From Phyllostachys edulis (taxonomy: Eukaryota; Streptophyta; Magnoliopsida; Poales; Poaceae), in contig CM070559.1 of assembly GCA_036346405.1 (NCBI GenBank), forward strand, positions 35,997,889-36,061,888: a DNA stretch of 64,000 nt, given 5' to 3'. Shown here in pieces: positions 9,637 through 22,419 of this stretch. The first letter of the stretch is position 1. Each line of letters begins with the position of its first letter. Position numbers and translations under genes: made by a program. The notes under the pieces were generated by a model. That model worked only from the letters and a program-made list of their open reading frames with translations, was not told the DNA's origin and ran no database searches.

Positions 9637-11453
9637 TGACTAGAGGGGTGGATAGGAGGTTTTAAAACTTTTCTATGAATTAACAGTTTAAGACAATTAT
9701 GGACTTAGTCTAAACTAGATACAATACTAGCTAAGCAAATTTACACAAGTAAATAGCTAGAAATGTAAATGCGGAAATAGTAAAGACAAGAATAAACCAC
9801 AATGGAGACAATGAAGTTTTTCCCGTGGTATCGAAGACTTGCCGATCTTCACTAGTCCACGTTGAGGAAGCTTGAACTAATCAAGCCGACTCCACAAATT
9901 AACTATTCCCTCTTGATCACTATCGTTGCTTTCTCCGCTCCAGAGATGGTGAGCATGCAACCACTTCACAATCCATTGTCGGGACTCTTTTACAATTTTC
10001 TTTGAAGAGTTCACCGATAAATCTTCCTCCAAAGCCGTCTAAGTGCCAGCAAGCACCAAGAGTAATAAACCAAGTGTTTGCTTGAGGAAGAATCAAGTGC
10101 CAATCAAGATCAACTAATGATGTAATGCACTTGAATGCTCTCAACTATATCAAAATGGGAATTCAAAGCAAATGAATAGTAAAGAGTATCTAAGAGCACA
10201 AGAGTATTCAATGAGAGTGAATATGCTCAGCAACTGCTTGGCTTGGTGCTGGTGAGGGAGTATTTATACCTCTCACCAACAAAACTAGCCGTTTGAGTCG
10301 AAACCCTGAAAAGATCAGGATTTGCGGTAATATCGCCGTTCAAGTCCGGTATTGCCAATTTCTACTCAACGGTCGGAACAGTAGCATTTAATGCTTTGTT
10401 CTAGCCATTACAAAAAGATTTGCGGTACAACCGCTATCTAATAATCGGTATCACCTTTCAGCGGTAATACCGCTCAGATATATCGGTATTACCGATTTCC
10501 AGAGACTTAGAAACCACAGAAAAACACCTTCTCTGGATATATCGTACCGCCATGTAAAACTCGGTATTACCGACTTGCGGTCATACCGAATTTAACTGAA
10601 CACATGGTCCTACCCGATCAGCTCTTTCGATCGGACCAAAACGATTGGACCAAAACGATCGGACTGACATGTGGTCCGCTCAGATTCATTTGAACATTTG
10701 GACCGCTTGTAATAACCGCACGATCGTATCAACGTTTGGATGGTCCGAATGTTCACCGCTCGTTTAGACCGTCCGATTTGGATCGGACCGTCCGATTTGT
10801 CATCTCATGTTCGGACCATACAATCTGTGGTAATACCGCTTTACACTTGCGGTCTTACCGATTTTGGTTTTAAGAAAAACACCCAAAAACATATTCTCTG
10901 TTAAAAACATACTGCTACTTATTTCGGTATTACCGACTTAAGGTAATACCGCTCATACACTGCGGTCTTATCGAATTTGGGGTTTCAAGAAAATCATCCA
11001 AAATATGCTCTCTGGAAAATTCATACCGCCATGAATATTTCAGTATTACCAACTTGCGGTAATACCGCACAATACCTGCGGTTTTACTGATTTTTCTGAA
11101 CATCTTTCCAGAAGCAAAAACAAATGCAATGTATGATTCCTAGTTGATCAAGATGGCATAAGAATAGATCCACAATCTACTAGCTATGATCCCTTTTAAT
11201 AGTACGGCGTCTAGCCTACAAATCCGGTCTTTTCCCCCAACACCTAGACCGGTAAAATACTAAGAAAGGATCCTTTAGATACTGATACCTTTGCTTGAGC
11301 CAAGTCGATCTTTACCACCTTTGCATTGCCATTACCATGTCACTATTCATCCTTTGGGACTAATCCTTAAAACATCTTAGCACACATGTTAGTCTCTTAA
11401 TAAAATATTGACATTAATTACCAAAACCACTATTAGGGGCCTAGATACTTTCA
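9637..11453 (-). mobile_element. SIRE-like copia LTR (3' LTR, minus orientation)
   Basis: On the minus strand it starts TGAAAGTATCTAGGCCCC and ends CCCCTCTAGTCA, a form seen in long-LTR copia elements of grasses. Directly next to its start lies a polypurine tract (minus strand AAAAAGGGGGAAAT, 11454-11467), which fixes it as a 3' LTR. It contains many GCGGTAATACCGC hairpins. The matching 5' LTR was not found in the window. Confidence 0.7.
10320..11100. repeat. Array of GCGGTAATACCGC / CGGTATTACCG hairpins
   Basis: A dozen or more copies of short inverted motifs (GCGGT-AAT-ACCGC and CGGT-ATT-ACCG) alternate with longer spacers, often followed by a variant GCGGTCTTACCGA. A separate block at 10600-10820 repeats GGACC / GTCCGATTTG motifs. 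Confidence 0.75.
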
Positions 11454-11886
11454 ATTTCCCCTTTTTGGTAATTGATGACAACCCAAATAATATGAATGAT
11501 TTGAAAGATTTTGAATATACACCAAGTTGTATATTCTAGTTTTAACATTTGATTTACAATTAAATCTTGAAATGAGTTCAAGTAGAAGAAGAGTTTATTG
11601 CATTCAAAGTCTATCAATAAATAAACAAAACTCCCCCTAAAGATGTGCATATATATTTAAGAGGTGATTTTCATGCACATTTGTGTTTTGTTAGAAATTT
11701 TGGCGGAGTTTCCTTTATTTATTGACTACGAGGAACTTGTAAACATTCAAGCAAAAGATAATAAGAAAATAATGATAAAAGATGCTTGAATTTATAAACT
11801 CAACAACCATAGATAATAAGCATCATGAGTTCCAAGTACGTTAAGCATAATAAAGACATTACAAACCACATAGTTCCAAACATAGA

Positions 11887-11988
<102 letters not shown>

Positions 11989-12129
11989 CTTGATCTTGAT
12001 CTTCTCTCCCCCTTAATCTTTCAAACTTCTTCCTCTGATTTCTCCCCCTTTGGCATCAAAAACCAAAAGGAATCATTCAGCGGCATCTTGAGGTGGAGCT
12101 CGTGAGGTGGTGTGTTGAGGCGACGGCGT

Positions 12130-13040
12130 CCAAAGCGATTTGGAGTGGTTAATATTTGCTCAAGAGCGCTCACACTCTTTGTCAATGTAGCCAACTTGTT
12201 ATTGGTTTAAATTTGAAATTCTTGCTAAGAATTTTTAATTTCTTGTTGAGTATTTTTAATTTCTAGAATAGTCGAATAGATTTGAGAGAGAGAAACTTGT
12301 CCTTCTGCTTGAGCATCTTCTCTTGTGAGGGAATTGCAGCAGGAATTGGACCCCCATCCCTTGGCTTATATGCCTTATAAACTCTTGGACGCCCATCTCT
12401 AAACTGAATCTTCCTCATGATTAGAGCCATAAATGTAAGGAGCAAAATAAATTCTTTTGATCCTATTATTCTTGGAAGCTCCAATTTCTTTGATGATGAG
12501 ATCAACAACATCAAATTTCCTTCCATTCATGATATGCTCTATGATGTTCTAGGCATGTCCTCGAATTGCATCGAAGTTGCCACTTTTAGGAAAGAAAGTA
12601 TGATTGATGATCCGGTTGATCAAGCCTGGTAACGGTCTCAGTCCTCCAATTCTTCCAGGCACAAAGTTTACATTTTCATCATAGAATTGACGCCAAGCCT
12701 AAATTCTGAGTACCGGTTGCTCAAGGATCTTCTCTTGAGTCCCTCAGTATGTCCTCAAAGCTCTTTCAAATTCAGCTTTAGTAGCTTGCAAACACTGAGT
12801 TCCCGTCATCCATATTAGAATATCAAAGTCTAGGGATACAAAGACACTAGCATAGAACTATCGAATTACTTCTTCATTGTAGTCACACTTAAATCCCACT
12901 ATCTCTTCTAGACCAGTTCTTTGAAACAGACGGTAGGCTCCAACAAAACGAACAATCTTTTCCAAATGAGTCCAATCTATGTATCTGTGATCAGCAAATT
13001 GACGATGATGTGAATAGAGTTGAGCATAGACTTGCTACTG
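12130..13040 (-). pseudogene. Internal ORF relic of the SIRE-like element
   Basis: Minus-strand translation gives a recognisable retrotransposon-associated protein of unknown role. Segments include WTHLEKIVRFVGAYRLFQ and GLEEIVGFKCDYNEEVI, then after stops WRQFYDENVNFVPGRIGG and NGRKFDVVDLIIKEIG. Stops and frameshifts interrupt it. Downstream on the minus strand (12060-12000) lies the purine-rich stretch before the 3' LTR. The junction with the Tnt1-like reverse transcriptase is near 13040. I place it with the LTR at 9637-11453 by position. Confidence 0.5.
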
Positions 13041-14329
13041 GAATTTGGTATGGAACCTGGAGTCCGTTGAAAGGGTATGTCTTTTCAAAGCTGAACCTTT
13101 CTAACACCTTTTGAGTGTAGGCTGACTAATGTACTAATATCCCTTCAGGGATATACTCAAGTTGCAAGCCTAGGCAATATTTGGTTTACCCAAATCTTTC
13201 ATTTCGAACCCCGACTCCAGGTAAGAGCTTGCTTCCTTAATATCTTCCAAGGTTCTGATGATATTCAGATCATCTACATACACTGAGATTATACAAAATT
13301 CATCCTGGGATCATCGTATAAATACACATAGACAATCCTCATTGTTCGTGTAGCCTTTCTTACATAGAAAGTCGCTCAAGCGATTATACCACATCCTGCC
13401 TGATTGCTTAAGTATGTATAGTGATTTTCTGAGTTTCACACTAGATTTCTATTTGCTCTGTCTTGGTTCGGAATAGAGATACCTTCAAGTACCTTCATAT
13501 AAATGTCTGAATCCAAGTTTCCATAAAGGTATGCAGTTATCACATCCATCAATTTCATTTCTAAATTCAAGTTCACTGCATTGAGATTAAATATTTAAAG
13601 GTAACTCCGCCTATGACTGGGGAATAGATTTCTTCATAATCAACTCCTGGACACTGAGTGAAACCTTGTGCAACGAGCCTTACTTTATATCTTACAACCT
13701 CAATATTTTTATTTCTCTTTCAAACAAATACCCACTTATGCCCTACGGGGTGCACACAGGGAGGCATGTGGCTTATAGGCCCAAACACCTCTCTTTTATT
13801 CAGAGATAATAATTTAGTTCCTATTGTCTTCTTCCAATCTGATCTTTTCTTACATTCTGCGAACGATGCAGGTTCTGGATCAAGATCGATGATTGTGCCA
13901 AATTTCTTTGCAAAATAAATATCGGCATTGGTTATTGTCATATTCATATATTCTCCCGTGGTCACATTGTTTATAGCTATTTCTTCATGGCGTGATTCTT
14001 TTAATTCTTCTCCTTGCTCACCGCTACTTCTAATTATGGGGGCAAGTCCCTTTAATTTTTCAGCTCCGATGTGTGCACACACATCTCTGCTGGTTTCTCC
14101 CTCTATGGGAATGTTCAAATCCTGCATGCCTTTTTCTAAAGGTGTCATACTAGTGCCAAGTCTCAACTGGCTCCCCCTTCAGGTTCTGGGGAACTTCGGT
14201 GATCGGCTATGTCAAGTCCTTCTTATCATTTTTCATCAGACGTCCCCAGTTACTTGGGATTCGAGGGGCCGAAGTTCTCGTTCTTTTATTCTGAGGCCTC
14301 TGGACGGGATTAGGGGCACCTTCAACTTT
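13041..14329 (-). pseudogene. Copia reverse transcriptase, degraded
   Basis: The first part (14166-13720) is open and encodes the start of the RT domain, ending in HPVGHKWVFV after PASFAECKKRSDWKKTIG. Later parts need frame changes. The catalytic YVDD box is recognisable near 13285 (VYVDDLNI), and a TYPFNGLQVPY segment near 13080 is near the end. No RNase H domain follows; the sequence switches to the SIRE-like relic near 13040. It cannot be expressed as one protein because the integrase and RT halves are parted by the 14335-19620 insertion. Confidence 0.75.
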
Positions 14330-14339
14330 CTTTGTGTAA

Positions 14340-14540
14340 GGACCCGACCCGAGAGGTCCTGGAGATAACTTCCAGGACCTCCCAGGGGATCTGACAGGAC
14401 CACCTAGAGGCCTGGGAGGTCCTCCAAGACTACCCGAGGAGGTCTCCCAAGACCACCTAGAGGTCTTCAGGACCTCCCAGGAGGACTCGAAGGTCCACCC
14501 GGAAGTCCTCCAAGACCACCCGAAGGTCTTAGTCCTTGTG
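14340..14540. repeat. Short repeats of GGTCCTCC/GACCACC type
   Basis: Degenerate units built around GAGGTCCT, ACCACC and CCAGGACCTCCC recur about every 20-30 bases. Open frames here are side products of the repeat. Confidence 0.6.
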
Positions 14541-16559
14541 CACTGAGCTAGTCCCTGGATCAGTAAGCTAGCTCGCACAGACTTACATTGGTGACATCAC
14601 AACCATACAACAAACTCAAAGATGAAGCAGACAAATTAATATTATTAACAAAAGACCTTATGGTTAAGCTTATTTACAGAGGTGCCACGTAGGGCTAACA
14701 ACAAAAGGAAAACCTGCAGCAGAAACACAAGACACGTGAAGGCCATTCGGCAAGCCCACAAGCTACCGAGTAGAGGACATCTCCTATGCGCAAGATCTTC
14801 AAAAGAGCTCCCCTTCAAAGAGCACAAGACCTCTTGGATCTCACTCCTCTATTGATTAAAACAGAGGGCATAATCCATGAGTACTTTGAATGTACTCAGC
14901 AAGGCGTGGGGAAAATGTATGCAAATAATTATTTATGCATGGCTTGACAACGAAGAGCTGTAGGATTAGTTTGCAGAAAGCAATATTTATTGAAAATACA
15001 CTTAATAGATTGCAAGGCACAAGTTTAAAGATAATACATAAGTACATTGATTTTTCAAAGGAGGTCGTGAACACCCACTCACTCCCAAGACCTCTCTGGA
15101 GCACCAACTCGAGAGTTCCCACGGCCACTCGAGGAAGGCCTGGTCGCACCCACGACCAGAACCTCTTCCACGACCACCCTAGAGCTCCAAGACCGCTCCA
15201 GAGCACCCACCCTGGAGCACCCTGGACCACTCTAGGGGTCCCAAGACCTCCACGACCAACTATGGACATCACGAGCACTCGGAGCCACCCAGAATACTCA
15301 CCGATATCCACAATCAACCGTGGAACACAATTTTTAGAAAAGTCTACCCCTCGTTTGAAATCTCCGGGCATGTCCATAACCGAGGATGCGGCTATTCGAA
15401 TATATTTACACTCTGTAGAGGTGCACAACTTTACCCACAAGAAGCAGTCGCTTGATATTTCACATGTTACCTTGGACATGTGAATCAAGTAGAGACTACC
15501 ACCAGGTTTTTACAAAGGTTCGTTCCGACTCAGTTCTGCTCGCTAAGGTTTTGCTTCCGTTGGGTTACAACCCCTGGATTCGTGCCCCCTCTTGCGCCGT
15601 TCCCATCAACAATAGAACCGAATCAGAACATCCCTAATTATTACACCCGATCCATCCCATAATGGATATGTGGTTGCACAGCATGGCCCAGATCAATGAC
15701 TCACAAGGTTAGGTCCTTAGTTGGCTGCTCAAGCGAAACCATCCACAAACCCAAAGTGTCCCCAGGGCACCAACCACCGGAGCACCCACCAATACCATAG
15801 GCCACTCGCCCGAGCATAAAATGGTTTTGTGTTCAACCAGCCCAAGGACCACCCCAGTCCCGGGCACACATCTTTTATTAGCAGTGGCATTGCCACGATT
15901 ACATAGCTCATTAGACAAATTGATCATTGTTGGGTTCGACCCAGCCAGAGGACCACCCAGTCCTTGGCACAACAAAGTTTTAGTTAAAGCGACAACAAAT
16001 ATCGTGGCCTCACACAGGGCTACACTTCATTTTAATCAGCTACACTGGCCGTTACTACACAAGCCACAACCAGTGCACTGGGGGTAAACTAACATTGATG
16101 ACACTTGGTGAGACCAGCGTCTACTAAAGCATGGCTAAGCAAACACGATACCCATGTTGGTAAACAAGAATATCCAACTAAGAATACCCATGCTATGGCT
16201 TTAAAAAAAGGGAACATGTCAACATGTTGATTACAAAGTATTTAAGGAGGCATAAAGACAAGTAGGTAATTAGCTAAGCCCAAAACCATTTTTATACAAC
16301 TAGCAATGCAGATTATATCAAATCAAAATACTTTTATAAAAATGGGTTCAAGATGATCAAAGGTCCACGACTTGCCTCTGTTGATGAGCAAAGCTTCGGT
16401 TGAGGTAGCTGGATCCACGAACTCCTCAGCAACAGCTCGGATCTACACATTCGCAAAGAAACCAAATGAACAAGACAACTCTCGACAAAAGAACTTAAGC
16501 AAATCTCAACCAAAAACTAGAAAAGCAAGAGGTCTCAGCGAGAGGGGAGGTCCAACCCG

Positions 16560-19260
16560 AAAGAGGGTGGTCTTTCCAAAAAGACCAAGACATGGCTGAG
16601 AGGCGATCATGGCCGAGAGGGTGGTCTTTGCAAAAGATCAGGAGGCGGCCATGAGCGGGAGGGTGGTCTTTGCAAAAAGACCAGTAAGGACCACCAGGGT
16701 GGTCTTTGCAAAAGAGCCGACAAAGACAATGAGGGTGGTCTTTGCAAAAGAGCCGACAAAGACCATGAAGGTGGTCTTTGCCAAAGGGGATCCTGAGGAG
16801 ATCCTAAGGGGGAGGTCCTGAGGAAGACACGGCTATTCCACGTGGTCGTAGAAAGAACACGACCACGTAACGTTGTCGTGAGAAGAATACGATCACACAA
16901 AGTGGTCGTATGGACAAGAAAAGGTTAGGCACAAGGAAACTCACCAAAACCAAGAAAGAGGCGGAAAAAGGAGGAGATCAGAGGGACAGCTGCGGTGGTC
17001 GAGGTTAGCACGGCGCTCTGGCGAACTCTTGAGGTAGCAAGTCGGTGACGTAGGCTCCAAAAGATCCTTCTTGCCGATGAGGGTAGCTCCCACGGCTTCC
17101 TCGGGCTCTTCTTGGTGAATCTTCAAGCATGAAGAAAACTTAGGCCAAGAGGCTAGGAATAATGAAAGAAGGCTCCCTTAAGCTATTTGTATAGCCGGAG
17201 ATGAAAGAGAGAGAAAGAGAGAGCCTCTGAGAGACTGAGAGACATACGGGTCAAAGGTAGGTAGGAGTCAGGGCAAGTGTCACGATCGATCTGGTGGAGG
17301 ACAACTAGAACAGGATGTGCTGGAAAAGAAGAGAACAAGGAGGGTGATTAAGGTGCCACGCAAGTGACCACGTAAGTGACCGCATTTAATGTGACTCAAC
17401 CAACATTAAACGCACAAAGGGACTTATGTGGCGGAGAAATATAAGTGAGCATGACCGACATACGGAGCCAGTCAAACTGGAAAACAGTTCAGTCAGGGGG
17501 GGGGGGGTGATCGCAACCAAAGGGGAGGTCGTGACCAAGGAAGGAAGTCGTGACCATCAAGGGTGGTCTCAACCGCAAAGGTGGTCTTTGCAGAAAGACC
17601 AAGGGTCCCAAAGGCAAAGAGGTCCTGAGGATAAGGAGGTCATGAGGAGATTATTCCCACAATGGCGGTCTTTGCAAAAAGACCTGAGGTCATGACCACG
17701 AAGTGGTCCTGACCGCAGAGGTGGTCTTTGCAAAAAGACCACAGGGAGGAGGTCGCGGCAGAACGACAAAGGAGGAAGTCGCGGCCTCAGAGGGAGCTCA
17801 CAGCCCAAGGAGGTAGTTTTTGCAAAAAGACCAAGAGAGGTCCTGAGGACAAGAGATCGAAGGCACGGCGAAGCAGGGCTGTCCGATTTGAATCGGGCGG
17901 TCCACAAGGAAGTGGAACGTTCGGACCAGCCGAGCGCTACACTCGATCGGGTCATCCAAAAAGGATCGGACGGTCCACGAGTGGGAAGGGAACGAGGCTG
18001 GTTCGGACCGTGTGAAGGGAAAGGGAGGTCCAAACCCAAAAAGGAGATCCAACGGAGGAGATCCGAAGGGGGGGGTCCTAAACGGTCAAGTTCAAACGAG
18101 GGGAGGTCCTGATGGTCAGATCAAAACCAAGGGAGGTCCTGACGGTCATATCAAAACCAAGGGAGTGGAGAGATAGCAAGGAAAACGTGGAGAAGGCTGG
18201 GGCCGTCAGATCTCGATCGAACAGGGCAAAGCGATTGGGCCATCCAACACAGATCGAACGGTACAAAAGCGATAAGGTTTGGATCAAGCGGAAGGCTCGA
18301 ACGGACGCGAGGGAGGTCCTAACGGTCAGGATAAACACAAGGGAGATCCCGACGGTTAAGATGAAGCAAAAGAGATATCTCAACGGTCAAGACCAACACA
18401 GGAAAGGTCTCAACGGTCAAGATAGAACCAAAGGAGATCTCGACGGTTAAGACCAACACAGAGGAGGTCTTAACAGCCAAGATGGAAGGGCCAAAGAGGT
18501 CCTAATGGACCTGGGGAGGTCCAAAAGGACACAGGGAGGTCCAAAGGGATACAGGGAGGTCCAAATGAACACAAGGAAGGTCCAATTGAACACAGAGAGG
18601 TTCAAATAAACACGAGGGGGTCCAAGAGAAAGGGGAAATCAACCCAAATTTAGAATTTCGAAGCTCAAGGATGTTTGAAACACACACCCGAGCTTGAAAC
18701 ACCTCGGGGGTGGTCGTGACCCAAAAGGGGAGGTCAAAACCAAGGGAAGACTCAAACGGAGAAAGAGGTCTAGACCACAAGGAGGTCTAAAACAGAGAAG
18801 GTGGTTTAGATCAAAAGGAGGTCTAAACCCTGAAAAGAGATCCAAACCAACAAAGATGTCTGAAGGAGGCCTGGACTAAAGGAGAGTCCCAACAAAAGGG
18901 CACAAGGGGAGGTCCAGAGAGATTAAGAGGAGGTCCAAGCACAAGGGAGATCTGGATTCTTGGATCCAAACAAATGGAGGTCTGGACAGAGGGGCATGTC
19001 CAAACCAGAGAAACCAATCAAGAGAAAAGTCTAAACCAGAGAAGAGGTCTGAACCACAGAGGGATATCTAAACCTCAGAGGTTTAAACCACAAGGGGAAG
19101 TTTAAAGAAGGTCCTGATCCCCAAGGGTGATCTGGACCAGGGGGTGGTCTTTGCAAAAGACTCCAAGGGTGACCAACAGGGTGGTCTGAGCAAAAGGGGA
19201 GGTCATGACCACAAGAGGTGGTCTCGGCCAAAAAGGGTGGTCTTTGCAAAAGACCAGAGG
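16560..19260. repeat. Degenerate minisatellites with hairpin unit GGTCTTTGCAAAAAGACC
   Basis: The motif GGTGGTCTTTGCAAAA occurs about a dozen times (for example 16620, 16665, 16700, 16735, 16770, 17580, 17665, 17720, 19143, 19226). Several copies are complete stem-loops with 7-bp arms GGTCTTT/AAAGACC and loop GCAA. From 18490 to 19100 a second array, of period about 20 and core GAGGTCCAAA, takes over. Confidence 0.8.
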
Positions 19261-19960
19261 AGATCCAAGAGAGGAGATCCAGAGGGCGAGGAGAGGCGCG
19301 GCTAAGCGGAGCTGACCGATACAGATCGGGCGATACAAAAAAGAGGAGGGTGCGGGCAGCGCAAAACGAAAGAGGAGATCTGGACAGAGAGGAATTCCAA
19401 AGAAAAAAGGAAGGTCCGAATAGACAAGAAGAAGGAGAGCAACACTAGAGACCAAGCAAATGCAAAGGGAACCAACTTTGGATTAGTTGAAGTTTAGCTT
19501 AGTCATTTTAAACAACTCTATTTTTGAAAATCTCAGGTTAAGCTTTGAACTCTCAGCAAAACCGGATGGTTTTTTTTGTTTTGAAAATTTTCATAAACTC
19601 TGGACAAACGGGACGTTACACTTTGGTATTTCAATCCTTTTCGGTGCATTGCATGCAGGCATATGAGACTTGGTCACGCTCTTTAAATCACTAAAGTGGT
19701 TAGGCAGCTGATTCGCTAATGCTTGCAAATCAATGATCTTTTGGACTTTTCTATTTACTTCACTAGTGTGTGGGTCATGTGCATGGTTTCTCGTGGCTTG
19801 CCACGTTATTTTCTGACATTTTTCATCAAGAGGTTGATTTTCTCCCCCTAATAACTAGAAACTATCCTCATCAAATATATTATCAGCGAATTGGGTAGTA
19901 CGCAAATCTCTCGTCATAGGGTCCAAATACCTGATTATGGATGATGTCTCATAACCAACA

Positions 19961-20697
19961 TATATCCTAGACTTTCGGAGAGGGCCCATTGCATTACGCT
20001 GTGGTGGGGGTATAGGTACATAAATCTTGCACCCAAATTTGCGAAGATGAGAAATTTTAGGTGTTGAACCTTGCGCTAGTTGTATAGGTGAGTGGATGTT
20101 ATATGCCGATGGTCTAAAGTTGATGAGAGTTGCTGCGTACAGGACTACAAGTCCCTAACGTGTAGTTGATAAATTACAATTATGCAAAAGTGGTCGAGCA
20201 ATAAATTTAATTCTTTTAATTAATGCCTCTGCTAGTCCATTCTGAGTGTGGGCATACGACACGGAATGCTCAACTTTAATTTCCATTGCCATGCAATAAT
20301 CATCAAATGCCTTTGAAATAAATTCTCCGGCATTGTCCATTCTAATGGACTTCATATCATGATTAAGGAAATTATTTTTAATTTTAATTATCTACGAGAT
20401 TAGCTTTGCAAAAGCGTGGTTTCTCGTAGACAATAAACATGCGTGCGACTATTTCGAGAAAGCATCGATGAGCACCATAAAATACCTAAATGGCCCTGAC
20501 AGGGGTTGGATAGGACCGCAAATGTCTCCCTGGATGCGTTTCAGGAATACAGGGATTTTATCCTTTACTTTCATAGTAGAAGGTCTAGTAATTAATTTTT
20601 CGGCAACACATGCAGGGCATACAAAATCTTCCTGATTTAGAAAATTCTTTACATAGATATTATGTCTCTGTAAATTGTTAATTATATTTCTCATCAT
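19961..20697 (-). pseudogene. Copia GAG-pre-integrase and integrase
   Basis: The upstream part (20697-20449) shows the end of the HHCC zinc-binding region (CPACVAEK) and the first catalytic Asp region in IQGDICGPIQPLSG. The second part (20355-20155) has RMDNAGEFISKAFDDYC, holding the second Asp, and NGLAEALIKRIKFIARPLL, holding the catalytic Glu. The two parts are separated by a short frame break near 20400, and further relics continue to about 19960. This is the Tnt1-like copia interrupted at 19620. Confidence 0.8.
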
Positions 20698-20818
20698 CCT
20701 AAGACCTAGGTGGCTTAATCTATTATACCAGAGACAGAAAAGTTCAGAGCTTCTAAAAATAGCTTTCAGGGCAGTATAAACTGCGGGTGCCTTAATATTA
20801 GTGTAGTATAGCCCGGTC

Positions 20819-21178
20819 TCAAATGAAAAAAGTTGTTAATACCATTTTCCCACTTTCTTCATGCTTTGTAATGAGCAGGTATTCCTTACCAAACTCTTCT
20901 CCAGTTTCTACGTGGAAATCGTTAGCGCGAATATTCTTGAAACTTAGGAGAGTTCTAGTTGATTCTAGGTACAACAAGGCTTCTTTAATGATCAAAGTTG
21001 TGACCATCAAAAGTATAATTGTGGCCCTTCCTGAGCCTATTATACAAGCATCACTGCCCGCGATTGTCGTAAGACTACCAACATTCTTGTTGATCGACTG
21101 AAAGAATTTTGTCTCTCTCAAGATGGTATTCGTTGTGCCACTATCAGCTAAGTACACTTCCTCCATAGGGCGCCACAC
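20819..21178 (-). pseudogene. Copia aspartic protease segment
   Basis: Open on the minus strand, starting within the gag-pol linker. The active-site triplet is present in YLADSGTTNTILRETKFF (DSG). SLTTIAGSDACIIGSGRATI follows, in the usual place for copia proteases. It is one piece of a polyprotein, not a separate gene. Confidence 0.8.
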
Positions 21179-21839
21179 ACGTTCTAATATAAAAGTACTG
21201 TATTAATATGTAGTAGGAAGCACTAAACGCATAAATAAAATACTTCAAATATCAGAACATATCATGCTATTATTAACTGAATAAATGGATGAATTAAATA
21301 ATATCATCCAACCATCACGAGAAATAAATTGTTTAATGCTCTACATGAGTATACAATCATCATCCATGCAAAAGTACAACTTATTGCATCCACACACAAA
21401 ATAAATGACATTTAAAGTCTAAGTGCATTCTGTGCACTAGACTGAGTTCACCAAGAAGTTAGAGACTTCAGCTTCTATCTTCTATGGGGTGACATGCTTT
21501 TCTTGGGAAATCATGGCGGCGGTCACTGCAATATCAAGGGGGGTTGCGGCTGTAAGAGTGGAGTCCACCTCCATCGGTGCAGGTAGCTGCTGCGAGTCCT
21601 CCCCCTCAACAAAGGCAAAGTGAGCTTCATGCTATCCTTTGCCACCCTTCTTCTGTGACTTGCTTGCCACAGAGTTGAAGATTGGTATAGATTCTATGCA
21701 GAGCAGAATTGTACTCCCCAACCGTCTTGAAGTCAGCAAACCTTAGTCGGATCCATTCCTGCTCTGCCTAAGGAAGAATGGCGTACTTTAGCTTCTTGAA
21801 CCACTTCTTCAGTGCAGTCCACAAAGCTAGCGCGTTCTT

Positions 21840-22067
21840 CTATGTCATGTACTCATTCTTGAGTGTGAGGCAGAGGTAGTGCCTGAGAAAATAAAGTGCT
21901 TGATCATTTTCTTCAGGAGTGGGTTTGGCATCCTTCGATGCACTAGTCCTAATGACAGCATGAAGCTTCTTGGCTCCAAGTACAATCTCGACGTTGGAAG
22001 TCCAAGTCAAGTAGTTTTGGCCATACTGGGCCAGCTCCTTGAACTCTCGGTTCGTGATGTTTTTCAT
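21840..22067 (-). pseudogene. Copia gag N-terminus
   Basis: The minus-strand start ATG at 22067 begins MKNITNREFKELAQYGQNYL, followed by NVEIVLGAKKLHAVI, a form typical of Tnt1-like gag in grasses. The frame ends at 21840. Between 21840 and 21180 further gag-like sequence is broken, and no zinc knuckle was found. Confidence 0.7.
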
Positions 22068-22280
22068 CTACAAGTGCATGCCAGAAATACATAAATTTAC
22101 TATAGGTAAAATGCATGAAATAAATTGGATAATGGTCCAAAATATTCTCGTAATGTTTCAGAATTTTCTATGCATTTTTCTATAATTTTACTGCTAATTC
22201 CAGTGATCAAAGGCAATTTAAGCAATTATGATTAATCAAAACAGTAAAAAAATACAGAAAAACATAGAAAATAATAGGAT

Positions 22281-22419
22281 TAATTCCTTATATGCTACTG
22301 AAATTTTGGCCAAATCCCTGATTGTGTCATTGACATGTGGGGTCAGGGCCCATATGTCAATGACACAATGAATGGCATATAAGGGATGAGGCAAACTTTC
22401 AGTGGCATATAAGGAATTA
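22281..22419. mobile_element. 139-bp fold-back MITE
   Basis: The ends TAATTCCTTATATGCTACTG and its near-complement pair over more than 20 bases. A second inner palindrome (GTGTCATTGACATGTGGG against ATATGTCAATGACAC) extends the stem, so almost the whole element can fold into one hairpin. It lies in the leader of the Tnt1-like copia. Confidence 0.75.

Larger units (their letters stand above)
14335..19620 (-). mobile_element. ORF-less LTR-type element, 5.3 kb (large LTR or LARD)
   Basis: Begins TGTAAGGACCCG, ends GGGACGTTACA, and is flanked by the 5-bp repeat CTTTG (14330-14334 and 19621-19625). Removing it rejoins the copia RT and integrase regions. There is no credible coding sequence, no internal primer-binding site and no second LTR copy. 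It may be a solo LTR of a long-LTR Ty3/gypsy element or a large retrotransposon derivative. A core at 15380-15460 (GCTATTCGAATA, then a segment like AACTTTACCCACAAGA) is shared with the elements at 26866-28885 and 37812-42628. By that core it is in minus orientation. Confidence 0.75.

Noticed and set aside
14207..14578. 123-codon minus-strand frame with Ser/Trp/Gly repeats
   Set aside because: Crosses the insertion boundary at 14335 and reflects the GGTCC repeats.
16560..19260. Possible CRISPR-like array of repeats
   Set aside because: Repeat spacing is irregular, spacers are repeats themselves, and this is a plant nuclear TE.
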